Assembly (NCBI RefSeq): GCF_031583595.1
Contig: NZ_CP134145.1
Location: 930,001-994,000 of the forward strand
DNA length: 64,000 bases
Source: Thalassotalea psychrophila
GTDB lineage: Bacteria; Pseudomonadota; Gammaproteobacteria; Enterobacterales; Alteromonadaceae
Reading direction: 5' to 3'
Part shown: one piece after another, positions 19,177 through 28,394 of the stretch
Layout: every line of letters starts with the position of its first letter
Position numbering within the stretch: the first letter of the stretch is position 1
Program-made: the position numbers and the translations under genes
Notes under the pieces: model-generated
The model's database searches: none
What the model was told of the DNA's origin: nothing
What the model saw: the letters and a program-made list of their open reading frames with translations, nothing else

Positions 19177-19369
19177 CATCAGGGAAGATGGAATGTCGAC
19201 TTGCCATGGATGGCAATAAAGTCGACTCATATCAGGGAAGATGGAATGTCGACTTGCCATGGATGGCAATAAAGTCGACTCATATCAGGGAAGATGGAAT
19301 GTCGACTTGCTATGGATGGCAATAAAGTCGACTCATATCAGGGAAGATGGAATGTCGACTTGCCATGGA
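19177..19369 (+). repeat. 53-bp tandem repeat, 3.6 copies, of the terminator-linked element
   Basis: Units start at 19178, 19231, 19284 and 19337 (exact 53-bp period); the fourth breaks off after about 33 bp. Copies are near-identical: the third has TGCTATGGA for TGCCATGGA. Each contains the small hairpin (CATC-agggaa-GATG in the first) and a long hairpin GTCGAC-TT-GCCATGGATGGC-AATAAA-GTCGAC (first copy 19195-19226). After the last unit the sequence continues with a variant of the long-form insert (TCACATCCTTGTGA, about 19379-19392). Two ORFs read through the array in different frames, but 53 is not a multiple of three and they look like chance. Confidence 0.9.
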
Positions 19370-19504
19370 CCCCTCCATCACATCCTTGTGAATTATGGCT
19401 TAAAATTGATTCGTTTCGGGGAATGCTATAATATTTAACGTACACTTATTAAGAGTGCTGTAAATAGTAAGCTTGTTTAAATGAATTAGCAGTAAAGGTT
19501 ATTA

Positions 19505-19822
19505 ATGCAAGATCTGCAACTCGATTTTTTTGACGTACCAAGCCCATGTCGTGGCGTTTGCAAATCTGATGATAAAGGATATTGTCAGGGGTGCTTTCGT
19601 TCAAGAGAAGAGCGCTTTGGTTGGAAAGAATTGAATAATTCAGAAAAACAACGAGTGATAAAATTATGCATACAAAGGGAAAAACGTCGCACAGCACCGG
19701 CAAAAGTTAAAGTTGAAGAGCCAGTTCCACTTATTGTACAACCCTCCTTATTAGATCCTCAGCCAGATAACAGAATTTGCAGTGCAATTGATGAAGATGA
19801 TTTTGGCGATTTCGAATTATAG
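19505..19822 (+). CDS. DUF1289 family cysteine-rich protein
   Basis: Small protein of 105 residues. The N-terminal half is the DUF1289 (YdhL-like) domain with a four-cysteine cluster C-x3-C-x7-C-x2-C (PSPCRGVC, then GYCQGCFR), followed by a W-x-x-L-x-x-x-E/K stretch; the cysteines probably bind a metal or Fe-S cluster (inference). The C-terminal part is acidic, low in complexity and probably disordered. AAAGG lies upstream of the ATG. The function of the family is not established. Confidence 0.85.
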   Translation: MQDLQLDFFDVPSPCRGVCKSDDKGYCQGCFRSREERFGWKELNNSEKQRVIKLCIQREKRRTAPAKVKVEEPVPLIVQPSLLDPQPDNRICSAIDEDDFGDFEL

Positions 19823-19894
19823 TCTTAAAGTAGATCAATATAACAACGCTTCGTTTGAATAATAAGCAAGCGCAAATTATTATCTAAAAATTAG

Positions 19895-19923
19895 TTGATA
19901 AGCTGCTAAATGCGCTATATCAT
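19895..19923 (+). promoter_or_regulatory. Sigma-70 promoter of tRNA-Phe
   Basis: TTGATA (19895-19900) and TATCAT (19918-19923) are separated by 17 bp. A GC-rich discriminator (ACGCGC) follows, as is usual for growth-rate-controlled stable RNA promoters. Predicted start is about 35 nt before the mature tRNA. Confidence 0.75.
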
Positions 19924-19963
19924 ACGCGCTCTTTCAGGAAAAACATTTAATTTTTCATTGAAA

Positions 19964-20039
19964 GCCCCGATAGCTCAGTTGGTAGAGCAGCGGATTGAAA
20001 ATCCGCGTGTCCCTGGTTCAAATCCGGGTCGGGGCACCA
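19964..20039 (+). tRNA. tRNA-Phe (GAA)
   Basis: Complete 76-nt cloverleaf with encoded CCA: acceptor GCCCCGA / TCGGGGC, D-arm GCTC/GAGC, anticodon stem GCGGA/TCCGC with loop TTGAAAA (anticodon GAA at 19997-19999), and T-loop TTCAAAT. It is a single-gene unit with its own promoter and terminator. Confidence 0.98.
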
Positions 20040-20046
20040 TATTTCG

Positions 20047-20075
20047 AAAGCCCAATCTTATGATTGGGCTTTTTT
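20047..20075 (+). terminator. Rho-independent terminator of tRNA-Phe
   Basis: Stem AAAGCCCAATC (20047-20057) / GATTGGGC (20062-20069) with a 4-nt loop and six T. Confidence 0.95.
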
Positions 20076-20151
20076 CGTTTAAACAGTTTACAACACAACA
20101 AAACTTTCCTAACTTTAAATGTAATTGGTATTATTACTAAAAGGTATTTGT

Positions 20152-20496
20152 TTGCTGTTTACTAAAATACGCTATGGTTTATTGGTCTTCTTATTATTCA
20201 TGTTGGGCTTATATTTATCTATATACAATGCCATTTTTGTTCTTTTAAGCATTCCTTTTATTTATCAACTCTACTATGTGCCATTAAATTATCTTCATTA
20301 TAAGTGCTTCAAACGTGAATTAATTATACCAATACCATCTAGACAGGTTAAATATTATGCTTGGTATCAATATTTTGGTTTTATTGGTTTTGTGGTGTAT
20401 TGGTTTTATATGTGGCAAGGTTTAGGTGAGGTAGCGAATTGTTTATCGGGATTTCCACATTGGTATAGTCGTTATTCATTCTGTGGTAATGAGTAA
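20152..20496 (+). CDS. Hypothetical membrane protein
   Basis: I do not recognise this protein. It has two close N-terminal hydrophobic segments, a basic middle (HYKCFKREL) and a further hydrophobic segment rich in aromatic residues (YAWYQYFGFIGFVVYWFYMW). Two C-terminal cysteines (ANCLSG, FCGNE) may lie outside the membrane. No ATG opens the frame: the TTG at 20152 has AAAAGG 7 nt upstream and gives 114 residues, a TTG at 20125 would add nine, and an ATG at 20200 would remove the first helix. Probably real but uncharacterised. Confidence 0.6.
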   Translation: MLFTKIRYGLLVFLLFMLGLYLSIYNAIFVLLSIPFIYQLYYVPLNYLHYKCFKRELIIPIPSRQVKYYAWYQYFGFIGFVVYWFYMWQGLGEVANCLSGFPHWYSRYSFCGNE

Positions 20497-20539
20497 AGCC
20501 AATAGAGACCTATTGGCTATGTATTTTTCTGATGAGTTC

Positions 20540-20758
20540 TTATAACGCTAAATCTATGAGCATTTCGATTAATTCATCTTTAGAAATTGAATTATCGTGA
20601 TTCTTATCAAACTTGTGGAATATAGTTTCGCACATGCGAATACCTTTTTCTTTTAACAGACAGTCAATTAATTCAACAAACTCAGAGCGATTAATTACAC
20701 CGTCTTTATCTTCATCGAATACTTCAAATAATTCATCTGCCCAGTCTTTAATTTGCAT
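20540..20758 (-). CDS. Small EF-hand calcium-binding protein
   Basis: Protein of 72 residues made of two EF-hand motifs, like half of a calmodulin. Loop 1 is DEDKDGVINRSE (15-26) and loop 2 is DKNHDNSISKDE (51-62); both have acidic or polar residues at positions 1, 3, 5 and a glutamate at 12, so calcium binding is expected. Loop 2 has N rather than the usual G at position 6. There is no signal peptide, so it is probably cytosolic. It lies alone between the convergent membrane-protein gene and the transporter gene upstream on the same strand; its partner is unknown. Confidence 0.88.
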   Translation of the reverse strand: MQIKDWADELFEVFDEDKDGVINRSEFVELIDCLLKEKGIRMCETIFHKFDKNHDNSISKDELIEMLIDLAL

Positions 20759-20857
20759 GTTTTATCCTTGCAATGGTGCTTTTTTGTTAATGTATAATGA
20801 TTCATTATAAATTGAAATAGCCATTATGTAACAAATTTCGTTATTTCGACTAAATCC

Positions 20858-22957
20858 TCATTTTATATATATACTTGGCTCTTCGTTTTCAATCCAATAT
20901 TTAAATAATGCATCTATGGTTTTGCTACGTTTTTTCATCGCTATCCAATGACTAATAAATCGTTCAAAAGCCAAATCACCAGTGGCAACAGGAAAAGCGA
21001 TGTCAATGGCAGGAGCAATAGGCTTAGGCATAACAACAGCATAATCTGGATATAACAAGGTCCAGGCTGAAGCCCCTGCAGCACCATACATCATTGCATC
21101 AATGCTTTCTCCTTGTTCTTTGAACATCAGCCTTGGAGTCGACAACTCCCAAACTTTGTTATTAGGCATATTTTTTTGAATTGATTGTTCATAGAAGTAA
21201 GCTTCAGGAATACCTATTGTTAACGTCTTATTATCAATAATATCTCGCCAAAAGGTAAATTTTCGTCTATCTGTATCTCTAACTAAGAATGAAAAGGGCT
21301 CAGCTGTATACGGAGAGGTTAAGCTATATTCTAATAAACTTTCGGGCGTGACCGGAATTCCAGAGACAATATCTAAATAGCCATTAGATAATAATTGCTT
21401 AGTTTGATTACGATAAATAAGAACAAACTCTATGCTAACTCCAAGTTCTTGTGCCAATAAATGGCCTAGCTCTATGTCCAAACCGACTAACTTACCGTCT
21501 TTATTTTGAAAAGCGTAAGGGAGTGAATCACGGTAATAGCCCATGCGAATAATGCCAAGTTGCTTAATTTTATCAAGCGTTTGAGAGCGTTTTCCGAAAG
21601 GGCCTGAAATAACTGCAGGCTCTTTTAAATATCTAGATTCAGCCGCAGGTAATAAAAGATCTCGATTGATGAATTTTTCGTAGCCTTGATACGGGTGACT
21701 AATTGAATTAAAGGTTACGCTTAGTAATAAAAAAATTAACGCTGTAGCAATGGGCGTAGCTGCGGCTAAAATAGCGAATGGTTTAATATAAAATTTGACC
21801 TTATTCATCACTAGTAAGGTAACCAATAAACTCATAACAGTAATAAACATCACAGATAACAGCGCCCCTAAACGGGAAATAACTAACTGCTCTGCAACTA
21901 TAAACAAGTCAAACATACTTGCCGATATATTAACGCTGTCGAGTAGATTAGGCACCGCTATCATACTTGAACCAAATAGTTGCATAACCGCGAAAATCAT
22001 CAAACCAGGGTAGTCTGTTACATGTACCGACTCGCCAGAAAACCATCCCGCAAATAAGACAAATAAAATAGCCAGTAATTTACCGCCAATGGGTAGACTA
22101 AAAGAAATGGGGACGATAACTGAAGGTATACGCTTTGCATCATTATGCATTTTAGCGTAATCAAATAGTTGTCTTTTCACGCTTTGTGCAATTAATGGCA
22201 ATACGATAAAAATGCTGCCCGTAGCGAAGGCGGTTATAAGAGCATCTTTTGCGGTCAAAACCACTTGTTTGTATGTTAATGGCGTAATGATGGCAACTAA
22301 TAATGGCAATACGACAAAGCTAAGGAGTAAAACAACACATGCAGAGGTAGCTATATAAATCATCAACCCGTCTAATTCATCGGGTTTTATTGTAGCAGAC
22401 GCTTGTAGAGCAATAGCAAAAACGCCTATTGGAGCAAACTTCATTACGAAGTTAGTGACCAATGTTAGAGCTTCTCGTAAGTCTTTAAATATATATAATG
22501 TACGTCTTTTGTTTTCTAATCCGATAAACCCAAGACCAATGAATATACTAAATATCACTACCGCAGGAATTATTGCTTGCGCATAAGCATTAAAAGGGTT
22601 TGCCGGCAGAAATAGTTCTAGGATGTTTTGTTCACTTATTGAAACTTGATTAGAAGCACTATAAAAAGCAGCTGCACTCCAATCTGGAAAAGCTAAGGGT
22701 GATAAACCAATAAAGAGCAGCACGATACTTGATAAAATAAGTAATGTTGAACCGCCAAATTTAACTAACTGTTTTCCTTGTTTGCGACTCATACTGCCAA
22801 TGCCATATATTAAAGATACAGAAATATAGGGTAATGCAGTCATCTGCATTAACATCACAAATCCTTGCCCGGTTAAGTCAACTATGGGTAAAGTGAATTG
22901 TGTGGTAAAGCCTATAAGAAGGCCAAGAAACATTGCTATTATTATTTTATTAGCCAA
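20858..22957 (-). CDS. Dicarboxylate/amino-acid:cation symporter fused to a solute-binding domain
   Basis: The 699-residue protein joins two modules. Residues about 1-420 are a DAACS-type (GltP/DctA fold) sodium or proton symporter with membrane helices and re-entrant segments (for example FATGSIFIVLPLIAQ and PISFSLPIGGKLLAILF). Residues about 455-690 are a periplasmic solute-binding family 3 domain, normally an ABC-transporter receptor (GIIRMGYYRDSLPYAF, then LVGLDIELGHLLAQELG). The last helix (about 390-415) should place it outside. Amino-acid or organic-acid uptake, or sensing, is likely. The start is TTG with AAAGGA about 6 nt upstream; the next in-frame ATG would cut into the first helix. 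Confidence 0.88.
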   Translation of the reverse strand: MANKIIIAMFLGLLIGFTTQFTLPIVDLTGQGFVMLMQMTALPYISVSLIYGIGSMSRKQGKQLVKFGGSTLLILSSIVLLFIGLSPLAFPDWSAAAFYSASNQVSISEQNILELFLPANPFNAYAQAIIPAVVIFSIFIGLGFIGLENKRRTLYIFKDLREALTLVTNFVMKFAPIGVFAIALQASATIKPDELDGLMIYIATSACVVLLLSFVVLPLLVAIITPLTYKQVVLTAKDALITAFATGSIFIVLPLIAQSVKRQLFDYAKMHNDAKRIPSVIVPISFSLPIGGKLLAILFVLFAGWFSGESVHVTDYPGLMIFAVMQLFGSSMIAVPNLLDSVNISASMFDLFIVAEQLVISRLGALLSVMFITVMSLLVTLLVMNKVKFYIKPFAILAAATPIATALIFLLLSVTFNSISHPYQGYEKFINRDLLLPAAESRYLKEPAVISGPFGKRSQTLDKIKQLGIIRMGYYRDSLPYAFQNKDGKLVGLDIELGHLLAQELGVSIEFVLIYRNQTKQLLSNGYLDIVSGIPVTPESLLEYSLTSPYTAEPFSFLVRDTDRRKFTFWRDIIDNKTLTIGIPEAYFYEQSIQKNMPNNKVWELSTPRLMFKEQGESIDAMMYGAAGASAWTLLYPDYAVVMPKPIAPAIDIAFPVATGDLAFERFISHWIAMKKRSKTIDALFKYWIENEEPSIYIK

Positions 22958-23188
22958 TTATTTTCCTTTTATTTTCAGTATAAATGCATATTAACGTGAT
23001 TCGAACGTAACTTTCTTATTATAAACAATTAATTATAGTTTATGAGTAGTTGAAAAATATAAATTTTAATAACAACTAAAATCCCGCACTTTCAGTGGTT
23101 ACGGGTGTTTAACAACCATTATTTTTCTGCTATGTTATTAATTAATGTGTAAATCATTGAAAATAAATAGAATAATAAAACAAAAAAA

Positions 23189-25375
23189 ATGCTGAATACC
23201 TCATTTAAATACTTTAAAGAGCAATTTAAACCATTACTATGCGTTTTGGTTATTTCTGCTGTTGGTTTTTTGCTAAATTTATATCCCATCCCATTATTCT
23301 CAAATATCCATTTAATTTTAGGTAATGTAGCCTTTGTTATCATTGCTATGCGATTTGGGGTTCTATATAGCTTATTGTCGGCAATGATAGTTGCGACCGC
23401 ATTTGTTATTTCTTTTGCGCATCCGTTTGGTTACATAATTTATGGTTTCGAAGCAGTATTTATAGCTCTATTGAGAAAGCGCGGCTGGTATGTACTTTAT
23501 GCAGATCTATTATATTGGATAGTAATAGGTATGCCATTAACTGCTTTAGTGTTAAATCAGCTTAGCGACATGCCTGAACAATTATTTTTGTTAACCATCA
23601 CAAAGCAAGCATTCAACGGCTTGGTTTATACGTGTTTGGCTGGGTTAATTGTATATTTTTTTCCTAAGACGTTTGCTTTTAAATACAGACAACAGCCTAG
23701 AGTTTTACGCTCTTTTAAAGCGCAATTAGTATATGCAACAACTCTTATTATTACATTCTCTATTATGGCGACTTCAATTTTTGTTACTCATAGTGTGATC
23801 AATAGCCAACACGAGATACTCGAAAAAAGTATTGGAGAACATAAGCAATATTTAAAATTATCTGCTAATAGATTTATTGAAAAATATGAACAAGTGATTG
23901 AAAATGCCGCAAACAACTTATCCTTGCAACACAAGGATAATGCTGTGCAACAACACTTTTTATCGGAATATCATGATTTATATCCAGAGTTTCGAACTAT
24001 GTTTATTAGCAATAACGAAGGTAATGTTACTGCTATGTCACCATTAACTATGCTAGCGCAGTTAAAAGATCAAAATAAAATACCTAACGTGAACTTTCGC
24101 AAATATTTTCAAGTAAGTATTGGAACTGATGATGTTTATGTTTCAGAAGCAATAGAAGGAAAGGGGTTTGGCCAAGATACAATTGTTTCTATCAGCAAAT
24201 CGTTTTACTTTCAAAATGAAGAATCTAAAAGTGGCATTGTTCAAGGATCACTTAACTTAACAAAGTTTGAACGCATCATTCCCGATAATTTAGTTAATGA
24301 AATATCTTATGTGATAACCGGGCAAAATAATCATATTATTTATGCATCTTCTAAGCTAAACCTTGATGTTAAAAAGCCATTTAACTATCAAGATAAAAGG
24401 GATTTAACCTTTAAAAATACCGGCTTAGTCGAATTGTTCAATCAAAACACAGAAGAACATTTAGATTACTTTTTAACGCAAGATTTGCTTAAAAATGGTT
24501 GGAACATTTATGTGTTACTTGATTCAAACAAAGTCATCAATACTGTTGAACGTGAGTATTTATTGATATTTAATTTACTCTTTCTCGCATTTTTAATTTC
24601 AATTAGTTTAGCGCAGAGAATAGGTGAGCAAATTACCAAACCATTAAACTTTATTATTAAACAATTGCAGAGTTTTGAAGTAGACAATGGTTTTATATTC
24701 CGACCTTTATATTCAAATTCAGCGAAGGAAATTGTCATTCTGTATGATGAACTGCAGCGTAATAAAAATGAAATTAATAACTACCAGAACAAATTGGAAA
24801 AAGAAGTCGAACAACGTACTAATGAATTACAAGTTGCTAATGAAAAACTTACTCAACTTGCTCAAAAAGATGGTTTGACGCAGATATATAATCGCCGCTA
24901 TTTTGATGAACATTTTGGTTTATTTCAAAAAATGGCATTGCGAAGTAATAATAACTTAGCAGTCGTGATACTGGATATAGATAAGTTTAAGAAGGTGAAT
25001 GATATTCATGGCCATTTAATTGGTGATGAATGTTTGAAAATACTTGCTTCAATTTTAATGAAAGAATTTTCTAGAAGTACTGATCTAATTGCTCGCTATG
25101 GCGGCGAAGAATTCATACTTGTAATTAATCAAATTTCTGAGAAAAATCTCGACTATAAACTCGAGAAACTACGAAAAACAATTGCCAGCACCATTATGTA
25201 TAACCAAAAACATGAAGGTTTTAAATTAACAGCAAGTTTTGGAGCAATTATAGCACCAGCTACTTTTAGCGAAGAGGTCAAAGATTGGATAAAGGTCGCA
25301 GACTTATGTCTATATAAAGCGAAAAATTCCGGTCGAAACAACGTCAAAATAGAAAGTTTCTTGGGGTTATTCTAA
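23189..25375 (+). CDS. Membrane-bound diguanylate cyclase (GGDEF)
   Basis: Signalling enzyme of 728 residues making cyclic di-GMP. A cluster of N-terminal helices (about 10-170) is followed by a helix (about 178-200), a periplasmic sensor region (about 200-450) of Cache-like character, another helix (about 452-475), a coiled coil (about 520-560) and a GGDEF domain (about 565-728). The active site is GGEEF (638-642), intact, and RSTD (629-632) matches the RxxD inhibitory site, so product feedback is expected. Ligand unknown. No Shine-Dalgarno is visible before the ATG at 23189, so the start is less certain. Confidence 0.93.
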   Translation: MLNTSFKYFKEQFKPLLCVLVISAVGFLLNLYPIPLFSNIHLILGNVAFVIIAMRFGVLYSLLSAMIVATAFVISFAHPFGYIIYGFEAVFIALLRKRGWYVLYADLLYWIVIGMPLTALVLNQLSDMPEQLFLLTITKQAFNGLVYTCLAGLIVYFFPKTFAFKYRQQPRVLRSFKAQLVYATTLIITFSIMATSIFVTHSVINSQHEILEKSIGEHKQYLKLSANRFIEKYEQVIENAANNLSLQHKDNAVQQHFLSEYHDLYPEFRTMFISNNEGNVTAMSPLTMLAQLKDQNKIPNVNFRKYFQVSIGTDDVYVSEAIEGKGFGQDTIVSISKSFYFQNEESKSGIVQGSLNLTKFERIIPDNLVNEISYVITGQNNHIIYASSKLNLDVKKPFNYQDKRDLTFKNTGLVELFNQNTEEHLDYFLTQDLLKNGWNIYVLLDSNKVINTVEREYLLIFNLLFLAFLISISLAQRIGEQITKPLNFIIKQLQSFEVDNGFIFRPLYSNSAKEIVILYDELQRNKNEINNYQNKLEKEVEQRTNELQVANEKLTQLAQKDGLTQIYNRRYFDEHFGLFQKMALRSNNNLAVVILDIDKFKKVNDIHGHLIGDECLKILASILMKEFSRSTDLIARYGGEEFILVINQISEKNLDYKLEKLRKTIASTIMYNQKHEGFKLTASFGAIIAPATFSEEVKDWIKVADLCLYKAKNSGRNNVKIESFLGLF

Positions 25376-25570
25376 ACATTCGATCATAACTGACTTGGGT
25401 TTTGTTGTTTTAGACTTAAGTTTCAACTGGTCTAATGCTGCGCAAATTGTTAATTTATCACTTGCACCAATTCGATTAAATTTATTCCCTCTGAGTAGCA
25501 GTTAACTTAATCGATTTGCTATTTAACAATCAAAACGTGTATTAATTACGCAATTATTTAGGAGTTGAAA

Positions 25571-26428
25571 ATGAACATTGATGGTAAACAAGCCGCGGCT
25601 GATCTTAGAGTCAAGTTAACAAAAGAAGTCGAAAGTCTTAAAGCTGAAAGAGGCATTACTCCAGGCTTAACGGTTGTTTTAGTTGGTGATGATCCTGCTA
25701 GCCAAGTTTATGTTCGTAACAAAGTAAAACAAACCCGTGAAGTAGGCATGATTTCAGATGAGATCCGCCTTGATGAGGACACTACTGAAGAAGCTCTGTT
25801 AGCAACTCTTGCCAAGCTTAACAACGATGAGAATGTACATGGCATTTTAGTGCAGTTGCCTCTGCCAAAGCATATTAATGAAGAAAAGATTATTGCAACA
25901 ATCAAGCCTGAAAAAGATGTTGATGGCTTTCATGCGATGAATTCTGGCCGTTTATTAAATGGTGAAAAAGGTGCGTTAGTACCATGCACTCCTCAGGGGT
26001 GTGTTATTTTAGCCAAACGCCATTTAGGTGATGATTTATCAGGTAAGCATGCGGTAATTATTGGCCGTTCAAATATAGTTGGTAAACCGGTAAGTATTTT
26101 ATTTTTACAAGAAAACTGTACGGTAACTATTGCTCACTCTCGTACGCAAAATCTACCTAGCATGTGCCGTCAGGCAGACATATTAGTTGCTGCTGTTGGT
26201 CGCCCTGAAATGGTGAAAGCTGATTGGGTCAAACCTGGTGCCACTGTGATTGATGTGGGCATTAACCGTATTGAACGTGATGGTAAAAATAAATTGGTTG
26301 GTGATGTTGATTTTGATGACGTTTCAGCAGTTGCTGGCGGCATCACACCCGTACCTGGTGGAGTAGGCCCAATGACTATTGCTTGTTTATTAAAAAATAC
26401 AATAGAAGCAGCAAAGATTTACGGATGA
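25571..26428 (+). CDS. folD: Bifunctional methylenetetrahydrofolate dehydrogenase/cyclohydrolase FolD
   Basis: Cytosolic enzyme of 285 residues that oxidises 5,10-methylene-THF with NADP and hydrolyses the methenyl product to 10-formyl-THF. It matches E. coli FolD throughout: YVRNKVK with catalytic K51, [14 protein letters not shown], the Rossmann loop [10 protein letters not shown] and the C-terminal [11 protein letters not shown]. The ATG at 25571 has GGAG 6 nt upstream; a TTG two codons earlier would abut that site and is rejected. It is monocistronic. Confidence 0.97.
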   Translation: MNIDGKQAAADLRVKLTKEVESLKAERGITPGLTVVLVGDDPASQVYVRNKVKQTREVGMISDEIRLDEDTTEEALLATLAKLNNDENVHGILVQLPLPKHINEEKIIATIKPEKDVDGFHAMNSGRLLNGEKGALVPCTPQGCVILAKRHLGDDLSGKHAVIIGRSNIVGKPVSILFLQENCTVTIAHSRTQNLPSMCRQADILVAAVGRPEMVKADWVKPGATVIDVGINRIERDGKNKLVGDVDFDDVSAVAGGITPVPGGVGPMTIACLLKNTIEAAKIYG

Positions 26429-26450
26429 AACAATAGCTTCAAGGTTAAAA

Positions 26451-26498
26451 GAATTCAAGAATTCAAGAATTCAAGGATTCAAGGATTCAAGGATGTAA
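26451..26498 (+). repeat. 8-bp tandem microsatellite downstream of folD
   Basis: Three GAATTCAA units are followed by two GGATTCAA and a degenerate GGATGTAA, in strict 8-bp period. It lies between the folD stop and its terminator, so it is probably in the mRNA 3' end. Slippage could change its length between strains. Confidence 0.85.
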
Positions 26499-26553
26499 GG
26501 CATAAGGTTTGAATTGTGCAGCTTTACAGCCATACAGCTTTAATGCTTAGATC

Positions 26554-26583
26554 AAAAACGCCGCAAATAATGCGGCGTTTTTT
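26554..26583 (+). terminator. Rho-independent terminator of folD
   Basis: Stem AAAAACGCCGCA (26554-26565) / TGCGGCGTTTTTT (from 26571) with a 5-nt loop AATAA. The flanking A-run makes it potentially bidirectional, though mmsA ends about 120 nt away. Confidence 0.93.
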
Positions 26584-26584
26584 A

Positions 26585-26682
26585 CTTCAAGGATGAAGGA
26601 ATGCAAATCGCCATGGACAGTTCTTTCACATCCATGTGAACACTGCATTCATTACATCGTGTAAATCATGGCAGTAGATTTG
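26585..26682 (+). repeat. Terminator-linked structured repeat, long form
   Basis: Small hairpin CTTC-aaggat-GAAG (26585-26598). Outer stem CAAATC (26604-26609) pairs with GATTTG (26677-26682), and GCCATG (26610-26615) pairs with CATGGC (26667-26672), with bulge AGTA (26673-26676). The apical part is enlarged and holds two more hairpins: TTCACATCCATGTGAA (26625-26640) and TTACA-tcg-TGTAA (26652-26664). It starts two bases after the folD terminator T-run. Confidence 0.78.
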
Positions 26683-26702
26683 TAATTCAATCTTTAAAGT
26701 TA

Positions 26703-28202
26703 TTAAAGGCTGATAGTTGTATGAACTTTTTCACCTTCAACGTGATCCGGTTCAAACCAGCGAGCAGTTACTGATTTAGTTTGTGTCCAAAATTGAATTA
26801 CCTGCTTTCCGTTAGGACCTAAATCACCTAACTTTGATGCACGAGAACCAGTGAAAGAGAAAAATGCTACTGGTACAGGAATTGGTACATTGATACCAAT
26901 TTGGCCAACATCAATATCATTTTCATATTTACGTGCAACATAACCTGAAGACGTAAATATTGAAGTTCCGTTACCATTAGGATTGGCATTAATAATTGCG
27001 ATAGCTTCGTCTAATGTTTCAACCTCTAAAACACATAAAGCCGGACCAAATATTTCTTGTGTATAAATGTCCATATCAGTAGTTACGCCAGAAAACATAG
27101 TTGGACCAACAAAGTTACCATTTTCATAACCCGGTACAACAACATTACGACCATCAACTAATAGATTAGCGCCTTGTTCAACACCAGAATCAAGTAGCTT
27201 GATAATGCGTTGTTTTGCTTGTGGTGAAACAACAGGACCTAAATCAGCTTCACGGTTTGTACCCGCATCAATTACCATAGTTTTAGCACGTTCAGCAATT
27301 TCAGGTAACCAGTTGCGAGCTTCACCAACTAAAATCGTTACCGGGTTAGCCATACAACGTTGACCGGCTGCACCAAAGGCTGAACCTAGTAAATCGTTAA
27401 TTGCACGGTCTTTATTTGCATCTGGCATGATAACCATATGGTTTTTAGCGCCCATCATACATTGTGCACGTTTACCATGCTTACTCGCGTGGTTATAAAC
27501 ATGAGTACCAACACCGGTAGAACCAATAAATGAAACCGCTTTAACAGCATCATGTTCGATAATGCGGTTAACAACATCAGGTCCACCGTGAACAACGTTA
27601 AGAACGCCCGCTGGGACACCCGCTTCTAGTGCAAGCTCAACCATTAACATAGTTGAAGAAGGATCTTGCTCTGAAGGCTTTAATACAAATGTGTTACCAC
27701 AAGCAATTGCTGCAGGAAACATAAAGGCAGGTAACATTACCGGGAAATTAAATGCGGTTATGCCAGCACCAACACCCAGCGGTTTGTTTATTGTATAAAC
27801 ATCAACACCAGTTGCAGCATTGTTAGCCATTTCACCAAGTTGCAAACGAGTAATTGAACAGGCATTTTCGACAGCTTCTAAAGCACGACCAACTTCACCT
27901 TCGGCATCAGGTAATGTTTTACCATGCTCAAGAGTGATTAATTTTGCAATTTCAACGGTATTAGCTTCAAGCAACTGTTGGTACTTAAGCATAATGCGCA
28001 TACGTTTTGTTATTGAAACCTTGCTCCAAGTTTTAAATGCTTGTTCAGCACTTTCAATAGCAGCATCCACTTCTTCAAGTGTTGCCATTGGCACTTGTGC
28101 TACAACTTCTTGTGTTGCTGGGTTTAATACATCTAGCCACTGTTCAGATTGTGAAGTAACTTTTTCACCACCAATAATTAGTGGAATTTGACGAATTGAC
28201 AT
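26703..28202 (-). CDS. mmsA: CoA-acylating methylmalonate-semialdehyde dehydrogenase
   Basis: Aldehyde-dehydrogenase family enzyme of 499 residues that converts methylmalonate semialdehyde (valine, thymine or inositol breakdown) to propionyl-CoA using NAD and CoA. Catalytic cysteine is C283 in [10 protein letters not shown]. The base glutamate of other ALDHs is replaced in MMGAKNH, a hallmark of the CoA-dependent MmsA type. I use the ATG at 28202, preceded by AAAGGAAG 7 nt upstream, rather than an ATG 36 nt earlier that has no such site. It is divergent from a LysR gene; other valine-catabolism genes are not in the window. Confidence 0.94.
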   Translation of the reverse strand: MSIRQIPLIIGGEKVTSQSEQWLDVLNPATQEVVAQVPMATLEEVDAAIESAEQAFKTWSKVSITKRMRIMLKYQQLLEANTVEIAKLITLEHGKTLPDAEGEVGRALEAVENACSITRLQLGEMANNAATGVDVYTINKPLGVGAGITAFNFPVMLPAFMFPAAIACGNTFVLKPSEQDPSSTMLMVELALEAGVPAGVLNVVHGGPDVVNRIIEHDAVKAVSFIGSTGVGTHVYNHASKHGKRAQCMMGAKNHMVIMPDANKDRAINDLLGSAFGAAGQRCMANPVTILVGEARNWLPEIAERAKTMVIDAGTNREADLGPVVSPQAKQRIIKLLDSGVEQGANLLVDGRNVVVPGYENGNFVGPTMFSGVTTDMDIYTQEIFGPALCVLEVETLDEAIAIINANPNGNGTSIFTSSGYVARKYENDIDVGQIGINVPIPVPVAFFSFTGSRASKLGDLGPNGKQVIQFWTQTKSVTARWFEPDHVEGEKVHTTISL

Positions 28203-28310
28203 TGCTCGCTTCCTTTTACCGTATGTGTTAACTGCCATTGCTCTTATGCCTTGGCTTTATAATTGTGCTTAGGATAGACGCTTACCTAAACGTTAACAAG
28301 GCTATAGATG

Positions 28311-28337
28311 CAAGGTCTTGTTGCAAATATGCAAGAC
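28311..28337. promoter_or_regulatory. Candidate LysR-type operator between mmsA and lysR gene
   Basis: GTCTTG (28315-28320) and CAAGAC (28332-28337) are exact inverted arms 11 bp apart, the T-N11-A layout favoured by LysR regulators. A third half-site, CAAG at 28311-28314, makes the palindrome CAAGGTCTTG with the first arm. The motif lies 58 bp before the lysR ATG and 109 bp before that of mmsA, fitting autoregulation and control of mmsA. Inferred, not demonstrated. Confidence 0.55.
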
Positions 28338-28394
28338 GATAGGTTTTTGCTTTGTTACACTGTTATAGTAAAAACTTAACCGGATTGATATTTA

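Larger units (their letters stand above)
19118..19504. other. Intergenic region between SulP and the DUF1289 gene
   Basis: These 387 nt hold the SulP terminator, the 53-bp tandem array and about 130 nt of AT-rich leader for the next gene. No coding gene is supported. Confidence 0.6.

Noticed and set aside
19177..19369. Possible CRISPR array
   Set aside because: Units are contiguous and fully repeated with no unique spacers, and no cas genes are present.
19137..19438. Two ORFs across the 53-bp tandem repeat, with repeated peptide units
   Set aside because: The repetition comes from the DNA array; 53 is not a multiple of three, the frames overlap and no start site is convincing.
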